A DNA stretch of 11,521 bases from Bacteroidales bacterium (lineage in GTDB: Bacteria; Bacteroidota; Bacteroidia; Bacteroidales; JAGOPY01). Below, one piece after another: positions 6,004 through 11,521 of this stretch. The notes beneath the pieces were generated by a model. It did no database searches. It saw only the letters and a list, made by a program, of their open reading frames with translations, and was not told where the DNA came from. The position numbers were made by a program, and so were the translations under genes. The stretch lies in NCBI GenBank assembly GCA_030638325.1, contig DAOWEV010000250.1, positions 1 to 11,521 of the forward strand. Reading direction: 5' to 3'. How positions within the stretch are numbered: position 1 is the first letter of the stretch; each line of letters opens with the position of its first letter.

Positions 6004-8274
6004 ATGAAAATCACATCAACCCTGTTTTCCTGGTCAATATTTACCTTACTTTTTGTTTCCTGTAATGCAGGATCCGTCATCCCCCTAGTGGAAAACGGGA
6101 AATCTGATTATGTGATCGTTCTGCCTGAGGAACCACAGGAATATGAGATGAAAGCCGCTCTCGAATTACAGTATTATTTAAAACAAATGACGGGCGTTGA
6201 AATACCCGTTATGAGTGATGATCTCCCTGCTTCAGCGTTTGAAATTATCATCGGAAAATCAGACCGCATAGAAAGTTCAGGCATTAAAATAGATGATCAT
6301 GAACTGGAGGAGGACGGATTCATTATCAGGACTAAAGACACCCGGCTTTTTATTGTCGGAGGCAGCCGGAAAGGGGCTTTATATGGGGTATATACTTTCC
6401 TGGAAGATTACCTGGGATGCCGGAAATACACCCCTGATCTCTCCTTTATCCCAAAGTATCAATCCATTATTCTGAAGAAGATCAAAGACAAACAAATTCC
6501 TGATTTCAAACAGCGTTATTTGTATTTCCCGGGAAGCCTTGACCAGGATTTCTGTGACTGGCATAAGATTAACAGCAGGATGGAACGGCAGGCGGAATGG
6601 GGCATGTGGGTTCACACTTTCAAAATGCTGGTGCCGGCAAAAGAGTATTTTCGTGATCATCCGGAATATTTTTCCGATATCAACGGCATCCGGATTCCGA
6701 ATGGTCAATTATGCCTGACGAACAAGGAAGTTTATGATACTTTGGTATCGGCCCTGCACGAAAAAACGGCAAAAAGGCCGAATTCGCAATACTGGTCAGT
6801 ATCACAAAACGACAATTTCCTGGCATGCCAGTGTGAGAACTGTCTCAGCAAGAATGAGATGTACGAAGCTCCTTCAGGTACTATCATTGACTTCGTAAAT
6901 CATGTGGCCGCTGATTTCCCCGATAAGACAATATCTACCCTTGCCTACCAGTACTCACGGAAGGCCCCGGAGGGCATCCGGCCGGCCGCTAATGTGAATA
7001 TCATGCTGTGTACCATAGAATGCAACCGAAGTAAGCCCATTCCCAAAGATCCTTCAGGCATTTCCTTCAGAGAAGATATTCACGACTGGGGAAAATTAAC
7101 TGACAACATCCTTCTCTGGGACTATGTGGTTCAATTCAGGAATTATATTTCACCGTTTCCAAACCTGCGGGTATTGCAGCCGAATATTCAATTCTTCAGG
7201 GATAATAACGTCTCCATGATGTTCCAGCAAGGCAGCGGCACTTCATACAGTGAATTTGCAGAACTCAGGACATACCTCATCGCCAAACTTCTCTGGAACC
7301 CGGATGCTGATGTGGATGCATTATTGGATGATTTTATTTACAGCTTTTATGGTGATGCTGCGCCTTATATCAGGCAATATATTGATATTATGCATGATGC
7401 CCTGGAAACCTCAGGCGATGGTCTAAGCATTTATGGTTATCCTTATGACGGCATTGACAGTTATCTGACACCGGTCCTGATCCGTGAATACTCATATATA
7501 TTTGACATGGCACAACAGGCAGTTGCGGAGCAAGCTGTTTTTGCAGAACGGGTAAAAATTGCGAGGTTACCCCTTGAATTTGCCATACTGGACATCTCTC
7601 TCAGGAATGTTGATGAAGATTTATCGTATTATTACCTTGATGATGGGAAATGGAGGATACGTTTTGAGATGACCGACCGCTTGTATGCTTTCGCAGATGC
7701 TGCATGGTCGGCAGGCATTGAAAGGCTTCAGGAAGGTGGCATTACACCTGATGAATACACCCTGCAGGTCATGAAGTACATCAATATCAGCATGCTGAAC
7801 CCGCTTGCCCTGGACAAACCTGCATCCATACTGACAACATACAGTGAAAAATATGATGTGGGAGGAGCGGTGGCCCTCACAGATGGGTTGCGGGGCACAT
7901 CGGATTATCATTACAACTGGCTTGGGTTTGAGGGAAACGACCTGGAAGCCGTTATTGACCTTGAAGAAGTCACTCAAATAAATCGTATCAGCGCAGACTT
8001 CCTGCAAAATAATTTCTCATGGATCTTCCTGCCAAAAATAGTTTCATTTTATATTTCAGAAAACGGGCTGGACTTTGAGCCGGTGGGTATTATTGAAAAT
8101 AACATACCGGATGATACGCCTGGCATTTTCACCGAAACTTTTTTTGTAAGGGTGGATGGCGCCAGGGCACGATATATTAAAATCTATGCCGAATCTAAAC
8201 GGACCTGCCCTGAATGGCATATTGGCAGCGGAGAACCGGCGTGGATCTTTGTGGATGAAGTTGTTGTTGAATAA
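6004..8274 (+). CDS. DUF4838 lipoprotein with C-terminal F5/8 (discoidin) domain, putative glycoside hydrolase
   Basis: The start was set at 6004, one base after the preceding stop, because it places a clean lipoprotein signal peptide (MKITSTLFSWSIFTLLFVSC, lipobox Cys20) at the N-terminus; the protein is then 756 residues. Residues about 30-140 form a hexosaminidase/glucuronidase N-terminal-like alpha/beta domain (AALELQYYLKQMTGVEIPV, SRKGALYGVYTFLEDYLG). Residues about 165-450 match DUF4838, with conserved-looking WGMWVHTF, YWSVSQNDN and a cysteine cluster CQCENC (275-280). A helical region follows, then a discoidin-like carbohydrate-binding domain (about 605-756: ALTDGLRG, YNWLGFEG, YIKIYAES, DEVVVE). 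The protein is inferred to be a surface-anchored glycan-acting enzyme; the substrate is unknown and I cannot name the catalytic residues with certainty. Near-overlap with the S9 peptidase gene implies translational coupling. Confidence 0.85.
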   Translation: MKITSTLFSWSIFTLLFVSCNAGSVIPLVENGKSDYVIVLPEEPQEYEMKAALELQYYLKQMTGVEIPVMSDDLPASAFEIIIGKSDRIESSGIKIDDHELEEDGFIIRTKDTRLFIVGGSRKGALYGVYTFLEDYLGCRKYTPDLSFIPKYQSIILKKIKDKQIPDFKQRYLYFPGSLDQDFCDWHKINSRMERQAEWGMWVHTFKMLVPAKEYFRDHPEYFSDINGIRIPNGQLCLTNKEVYDTLVSALHEKTAKRPNSQYWSVSQNDNFLACQCENCLSKNEMYEAPSGTIIDFVNHVAADFPDKTISTLAYQYSRKAPEGIRPAANVNIMLCTIECNRSKPIPKDPSGISFREDIHDWGKLTDNILLWDYVVQFRNYISPFPNLRVLQPNIQFFRDNNVSMMFQQGSGTSYSEFAELRTYLIAKLLWNPDADVDALLDDFIYSFYGDAAPYIRQYIDIMHDALETSGDGLSIYGYPYDGIDSYLTPVLIREYSYIFDMAQQAVAEQAVFAERVKIARLPLEFAILDISLRNVDEDLSYYYLDDGKWRIRFEMTDRLYAFADAAWSAGIERLQEGGITPDEYTLQVMKYINISMLNPLALDKPASILTTYSEKYDVGGAVALTDGLRGTSDYHYNWLGFEGNDLEAVIDLEEVTQINRISADFLQNNFSWIFLPKIVSFYISENGLDFEPVGIIENNIPDDTPGIFTETFFVRVDGARARYIKIYAESKRTCPEWHIGSGEPAWIFVDEVVVE

Positions 8275-8285
8275 AAATGATTTAG

Positions 8286-9569
8286 ATGTCTGCAAAAGAA
8301 GTTATTATTCTGATCTCTGAAAACAGGATCTTCTTTAATGAAAAGATCTTTGTTCCGGTTGAGAATACCAATCTGCCGTTTCATGAAATCAGTTTTAGTA
8401 AGATCAAACAGGTTTTCTGGAAAACAGATCAACTTGATTTTGATATAGAAAAAGGTGCGCTTCGATTAAATGTGACGGATTACTTTCAAAAAGAAGATCC
8501 ATCGTTCTACAAACAACAACCTAAATTAGAGATCCGGAAAATTGAATTTTCTGCGCTTTGGGATACAGATAATCTTAAAAGATGCCTGAAACACTATATC
8601 CATAATGTTATTGACGATGTTTCTGAAAAAGATGAAGTTCAATTAACCATTGATCCGGCACAATCACCCGGCAAAAAAATCATTGCCCCAAAACTTACTG
8701 ACTGGGTGCCCGCTTCTGAAGAGATCAGGTTAAATTTTTCAGTTTCTTTTAATGACCTGAAATTCGGATTGGGCTATGTCTCATTTTATAAGTATATACA
8801 CGAAGTCGGGGATAAGATCAATTTCAAGATCCCTAATGAAAATATCCTGGCAGAGTTTGATTTTATCAAAAACTATTTTGCCAGAATATTAAAAACTAAA
8901 AAGATAAAGGTCAAGGCCACCGTTGTACTTAAAAACAACGAGGTTCATTCCGTCAGCGCCAGGTCACCACAAATACTGCTGATAGACCAGGAACTTATTG
9001 AGAGCGTGAAGCAACTCCGGACCTTTGGGTTAACAAAATCGCCCAGGCTCACCGACATCAATAAATCTCTTTTCACGGCCGATGAGATTTTTGAATCAGA
9101 TATCGAACATAAAAGCCGAAATATTTTTGAGCAGGATGACAACAGCATCCTGAAATTATTGTTGGAGAAAAGCAAGGTCAGGAACCGGAAACAGTTAGAG
9201 TACCTGGCCGGAGAGGTTCAATCTCCCCGGGAAAAGCTCCGGTTCACCCTGGCCCCTGATTTCGGCTTTCTGTTTCTTGCTGAAGGAGACAGTATGTATC
9301 ATTTTATATGGGAATTGCTGAACACACATGCCACATATATATGGAGCCTCGACAGGTCGGAACAGGAACTGAGGCTTCAATACAAAAGGATCGAAGACAC
9401 CATCAATTACATACGGAGAAGCGGCCGGGATGAATACAAACGTACTTACCGGAATACACATATCGACCAGGATCTTTCCTTTTCAGTCATCTTTCATGAA
9501 GATGCATCCTCCCCTTTCAAAGAAGGCTTCGTGAAGTGGAAGCAGCGGCTTCTTGAGCGTATCCTCTAA
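8286..9569 (+). CDS. Conserved-looking cytoplasmic protein of unknown function
   Basis: The protein has 427 residues, with no signal peptide and no membrane segment; it is rich in Lys, Glu, Asp and Ile. I do not recognise the family. Predicted texture: a beta-rich N-terminal part (1-70), an alpha/beta middle (80-240) with a helix FDFIKNYFARILKTKKIKVKA (191-211), a linker rich in Asp and Ser (255-290), and a helical C-terminus with WELLNTHATYIW (342-353) and YKRIEDTINYIRR (366-378). There are no nucleotide-binding loop, zinc or nuclease motifs that I can see. Its only cysteine is C100. The gene begins 11 nt after the DUF4838 stop, so it is probably co-transcribed with two exported enzymes although its product should stay in the cytoplasm. 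It is followed by a 366-base gap leading to RAYT 2. The ATG at 8286 is the first in frame after the upstream stop. Confidence 0.8.
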   Translation: MSAKEVIILISENRIFFNEKIFVPVENTNLPFHEISFSKIKQVFWKTDQLDFDIEKGALRLNVTDYFQKEDPSFYKQQPKLEIRKIEFSALWDTDNLKRCLKHYIHNVIDDVSEKDEVQLTIDPAQSPGKKIIAPKLTDWVPASEEIRLNFSVSFNDLKFGLGYVSFYKYIHEVGDKINFKIPNENILAEFDFIKNYFARILKTKKIKVKATVVLKNNEVHSVSARSPQILLIDQELIESVKQLRTFGLTKSPRLTDINKSLFTADEIFESDIEHKSRNIFEQDDNSILKLLLEKSKVRNRKQLEYLAGEVQSPREKLRFTLAPDFGFLFLAEGDSMYHFIWELLNTHATYIWSLDRSEQELRLQYKRIEDTINYIRRSGRDEYKRTYRNTHIDQDLSFSVIFHEDASSPFKEGFVKWKQRLLERIL

Positions 9570-9612
9570 AATTCATAAATCCAGACCTATCGTAATATAT
9601 TCTGTCGAAAAA

Positions 9613-9633
9613 ATATCGAATAATGAATATCGA
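9613..9633 (+). repeat. Short heptad array (ATATCGA)
   Basis: Three 7-bp units in phase: ATATCGA, ATAATGA, ATATCGA. It lies 43 bases after the stop of the unknown cytoplasmic protein gene. The flanking GAATAAT and ATTATTC also form a weak dyad (9618-9643) that could act in transcription termination, but there is no clear U-tract. The rest of 9570-9828 shows no gene; its short open frames overlap or look random. Confidence 0.4.
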
Positions 9634-9828
9634 AATATTATTCAACGATGTTTTTCTTCTGATGACGTTGTATTTCAAGCTTTTATGTTTATCGCATTTT
9701 TGGAAGTAAAAAATATTTCACGAGCACCGGGTATATTTCCATGCTGAAACCGATTAAACAATAGAGAAACTATATTATTTTAAAACAAGTATCGAATTAA
9801 AACCACATTTGGCAGGAATTAATTGGCT

Positions 9829-9877
9829 GTTACAAGTTACAGGTTACAGGTTAAACCTGCAACCCGCAACCTGCAAC
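9829..9877. repeat. Inverted pair of heptad arrays (GTTACAG / CCTGCAA) upstream of RAYT 2
   Basis: The left arm (9829-9852) is GTTACAA, GTTACAG, GTTACAG, GTT. The right arm (9854-9877), read on the minus strand, is GTTGCAG, GTTGCGG, GTTGCAG, GTT. The arms pair over 24 positions around a single base: 19 Watson-Crick pairs and five mismatches, all A opposite C. In a minus-strand RNA all five become G-U pairs, so only that strand could fold without mismatch. The dyad ends 58 bases before the RAYT 2 start codon. Confidence 0.65.
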
Positions 9878-9935
9878 AAAAAACAGACAACATTTTGGTA
9901 AGTTTTGTTTTGTAAGCATCTTTAAAGCTCATATT

Positions 9936-10388
9936 ATGGCCAGCACTTATTCACAAATCTACATTCACATCATCTTTTCGGTAAAGGACAGGGAACCTCT
10001 GCTGAAAGATAATTTCAGAATGGAAGTATTCGGATATATCAGGGGGATTTTGAAAAACAAAGGCATGCGGCTGCTCGCAGTAAACGGATTGGAAGACCAT
10101 ATCCATCTCTTTTTCAGTCTGAAACCAAAATATACTGTTTCAGACCTGGTGCGTGAGATCAAATCAAACTCATCCAGGTTCATAAATAATAAAAGATGGC
10201 TGCCAAAAAAATTTGAATGGCAGGCAGGCTTCGGGGCCTTCACTTACTCCCATTCCCAGATTGAGGCGGTATCAAACTTTATCATCAACCAGGAGACCCA
10301 TCATCAAAACAGGGGTTTCGAAAACGAATACCGCTTGTTTCTGGAAAAATTCAATGTGGACTACAAAGAAGAGTATTGTTTTGGGTGA
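9936..10388 (+). CDS. RAYT 2: Y1/IS200-like transposase with Tyr-to-Phe change at the catalytic site
   Basis: The protein has 150 residues of the same HUH family as RAYT 1 but is clearly diverged from it. The metal-binding HIH (55-57, in LEDHIHLFF) and the motif FEWQAGFGAFTYS (93-105) are intact. The segment that should hold the nucleophilic tyrosine reads AVSNFIINQETHH, with F115 (codon TTT, 10278-10280) where RAYT 1 has Y116 in RYIQNQ. In IS200/IS605-type enzymes this tyrosine forms the covalent DNA link, so RAYT 2 is predicted to bind but not cut DNA. The reading frame is otherwise complete, with no frameshift. Unlike RAYT 1 it lacks flanking REP units on the left; an inverted REP pair lies 210 nt downstream. 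It could be a decaying copy, or a protein kept for REP binding. A single sequencing error (TAT to TTT) is the trivial alternative. Confidence 0.88.
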   Translation: MASTYSQIYIHIIFSVKDREPLLKDNFRMEVFGYIRGILKNKGMRLLAVNGLEDHIHLFFSLKPKYTVSDLVREIKSNSSRFINNKRWLPKKFEWQAGFGAFTYSHSQIEAVSNFIINQETHHQNRGFENEYRLFLEKFNVDYKEEYCFG

Positions 10389-10404
10389 TGGAAGAGCGGA
10401 AGGA

Positions 10405-10485
10405 TGGAAGGAAGCTAAAATGCCGGTGCCTATATTTTTCCTGCCTGACAAGGATCTTAAATTTTTTCCTGAGTTCCTCGGGTTT
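10405..10485 (-). pseudogene. 3' remnant of a START-domain gene (paralogue of the gene at 11003)
   Basis: The minus strand from 10485 down to 10405 translates to about 27 codons (KPEELRKKFKI, then LVRQEKYRHRHFSFLP) that parallel the C-terminus of the START-domain protein at the right edge (MKKLKIVAGQEKYQHRRFSFLP). An in-frame stop lies just upstream at 10488-10486, and the rest of the gene is not recognisable. DNA identity is also visible, for example GCCGGTG and TCCTGCC at matching positions in 10422-10470 and 11031-11080. The remnant starts 17 nt after the RAYT 2 stop, so insertion of RAYT 2 or its neighbours probably destroyed one of two tandem paralogues. It is not a functional gene. Confidence 0.65.
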
Positions 10486-10598
10486 TTATGAAAATATCAG
10501 TGCTGGGAACCAGTGATTTACACTGTAATAATTACACTTTCGGGTGTCCTATTATCTTTATGTTATATTTACTGACACTCATTTTGTTTTAAAGATAA

Positions 10599-10680
10599 GC
10601 CCCAAGGGGGCGGTAATCAACAGCCCCGGGCATCAGCCCGGGGGTTATGCAATACAATATAACATAAGCACCAAAGGTGC
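10599..10680 (+). repeat. REP unit C, double-headed (left half of inverted pair)
   Basis: The head hairpin is GCCCCAAGGGGGC (10599-10611). It is followed by a 12-nt spacer ending ACAG (10612-10623), a large hairpin CCCCGGGC/GCCCGGGG with an ATCA loop (10624-10643), a 24-nt tail and a second head GCACCAAAGGTGC (10668-10680) followed by GTAATCAA. It faces unit D across 61 nt, giving a BIME-like inverted pair. Confidence 0.75.
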
Positions 10681-10741
10681 GTAATCAATAATTACACAAA
10701 AGACTCATATGGTGAACGTTATGTATGGGGCTAATGATTGC

Positions 10742-10823
10742 GCCCCGGTGGGGCTTAAGTGGGTATGGCATATCATTAACCCCGAGCTACTCTCGGGGCT
10801 ACTGATTTACGCACCTTTGGTGC
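10742..10823 (-). repeat. REP unit D, double-headed (right half of inverted pair)
   Basis: Read on the minus strand: head hairpin GCACCAAAGGTGC (10823-10811), a 12-nt spacer ending GTAG (10810-10799), a large hairpin CCCCGAG/CTCGGGG with a 5-nt loop (10798-10780), a 25-nt tail, and a second head GCCCCACCGGGGC (10754-10742). Its first head is identical to the second head of unit C, and its second head is close to the first head of C. GTAG is the canonical REP tetranucleotide. Confidence 0.75.
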
Positions 10824-11002
10824 TCGAAAATTGTAAATTATAGATTGACCTTTTCTTTATGGGTGTCCCAATGCGGAAAACAGGAGTATTGTATTGGGGA
10901 AAGATCAAGGAATGATGATAGGACGATAGGATGGTAGGATTGTGTCCTTTTAAAAAACTCGAATGGTGTCCAATTTCAACATTCCTACAAGCCCACAGTC
11001 CA
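10824..11002. other. Intergenic stretch with recurring GTGTCC words and a GATAGGA repeat
   Basis: No gene is visible. GTGTCC occurs at 10863, 10942 and 10966, and once more at 10544 beyond the REP pair; on the minus strand three copies read like ATTGGACACC. A degenerate 8-bp repeat (GATAGGAC, GATAGGAT, GGTAGGAT) covers about 10917-10940. These may be remnants of the lost START-domain paralogue region or of a mobile element end; nothing decides which. Confidence 0.3.
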
Positions 11003-11521
11003 TCATTCCGGTTCCGGCAAGAAGCTAAACCGCCGGTGTTGATATTTCTCCTGCCCGGCAACGATCTTTAATTTCTTCATTGTTTCAAAAGGAGAATTTA
11101 TCACAAATGCATTCGACAACCAGGCCGGAACGCCGCCCCCCGGCTCAATATGTAAACAAAATACAGCATGTACCCGGCCATCCTGCCCTGGTTTAAACTC
11201 CCAGTATCCTGTTGCTTTTAAGGTTCTGACTTTCCCCTTAACTTCCTCCAGGTAACCGGGATGACATCTGACATCCACCCGCATCAACATTTTTTCTCTG
11301 TCCCAACTGATGCTATTACTGTAAATACCATCCCTGTTTTGGAATGGCCAGGTGACATTGGTTTCCTGATAAAACACCTGCACAGTATCGCCCTGCTCTT
11401 CCAGTATTCGTATCTCTCTTGCATTATATATCCAATCGACCATTCCATCTACATCAATAAAAACCGCGGCCAGGGCAGAAATGGATGCACTGATCTGGGT
11501 TTCCCCTTTAAATTCTTTAAA
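11003..11521 (-). CDS. START-domain (SRPBCC fold) protein, N-terminus beyond right edge
   Basis: The frame is open from the stop at 11005-11003 to the last base, giving 172 visible codons. An internal ATG at 11443 is not the start: the codons before it (GETQISASISALAAVFIDVDG) are in frame, have no stop, and continue the domain. START domains form a helix-grip hydrophobic pocket that binds lipids or other small apolar ligands. Landmarks seen: DWIYNAREIRILEEQGDTVQ, the basic-acidic strand TNVTWPFQNRDGIYSNSISW, the middle strands RTLKATGYWEFKP and HAVFCLHIEPGG, and the C-terminal helix AWLSNAFVINSPFETMKKLK. Bacterial members are poorly characterised, and the ligand here is unknown. The first visible residues look mature, so a signal peptide, if present, lies further right. 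A decayed copy of its 3' end is at 10405-10485. Confidence 0.85.
   Translation of the reverse strand, partial: FKEFKGETQISASISALAAVFIDVDGMVDWIYNAREIRILEEQGDTVQVFYQETNVTWPFQNRDGIYSNSISWDREKMLMRVDVRCHPGYLEEVKGKVRTLKATGYWEFKPGQDGRVHAVFCLHIEPGGGVPAWLSNAFVINSPFETMKKLKIVAGQEKYQHRRFSFLPEPE

Noticed and set aside
9553..9747. 64-codon open frame after the unknown cytoplasmic protein gene
   Set aside because: It overlaps that gene out of frame, shows no recognisable motif and runs through the ATATCGA heptads; most likely chance.
10213..10491. 92-codon plus-strand frame overlapping RAYT 2 and the START relic
   Set aside because: Its sequence is a shifted reading of RAYT 2 and the antisense of the relic; both overlapping features have better protein-level support.
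11003..11443. START-domain gene starting at the ATG at 11443
   Set aside because: The frame is open to the right edge and the preceding codons continue the domain, so the gene is partial and this ATG is internal.

Overview
The window looks like a chromosomal segment of a Bacteroidota (Bacteroidetes) bacterium, probably of the Bacteroidales or a related order. Four things suggest this: several upstream regions carry the TAnnTTTG -7 box typical of this phylum and lack clear Shine-Dalgarno sequences; the phosphopantetheinyl transferase and geranylgeranylglyceryl phosphate synthase (PcrB-type) genes are adjacent; the secreted S9 peptidase and DUF4838 lipoprotein are of Bacteroidota type; and RAYT transposases occur together with REP-like palindromes. 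No tRNA, rRNA or CRISPR was seen.

Layout. 1-139: the N-terminal part of an IS630-type transposase (minus strand), running off the left edge. 359-1123: a compact cassette with imperfect terminal inverted repeats, holding a REP-associated tyrosine transposase (RAYT) between two inverted REP units. 1136-1182: a heptanucleotide array and then a promoter. 1203-2619: the phosphopantetheinyl transferase and PcrB-type synthase genes. 2638-2719: a REP unit. 2768-3370: an exported protein of unknown function. 3364-3820: a 450-base repeat-rich gap with two heptad arrays around an inverted cluster of TAAGGT words. 3864-9569: a tight three-gene run of S9 dipeptidyl-peptidase-like enzyme, DUF4838/discoidin lipoprotein and an unrecognised cytoplasmic protein. 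9936-10388: a second RAYT whose catalytic tyrosine is phenylalanine. 10405-10823: a relic of a START-domain gene, then an inverted pair of REP units. 11003 to the right edge: an intact-looking but partial START-domain gene on the minus strand.

The housekeeping genes are ordinary. The first two link carrier-protein activation with glycerol-1-phosphate prenyl lipid synthesis. The 3864-9569 run suggests outer-surface or periplasmic breakdown of peptide and glycan, but it has no SusC/SusD genes.

The interest is in the non-coding DNA. Five REP units at three places share no overall sequence but share one layout: a 13-14 nt head hairpin, a 12-13 nt spacer ending in AG, a large GC stem, a 23-25 nt tail and a second 13 nt head hairpin. 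Two units flank the first RAYT in opposite orientation and show a compensatory base-pair change. Independently, at least five gaps carry in-phase 7-bp repeat arrays, each with a different word. I found no complete new defence or metabolic system; the double-headed REP/RAYT arrangement is the best candidate for something under-described.
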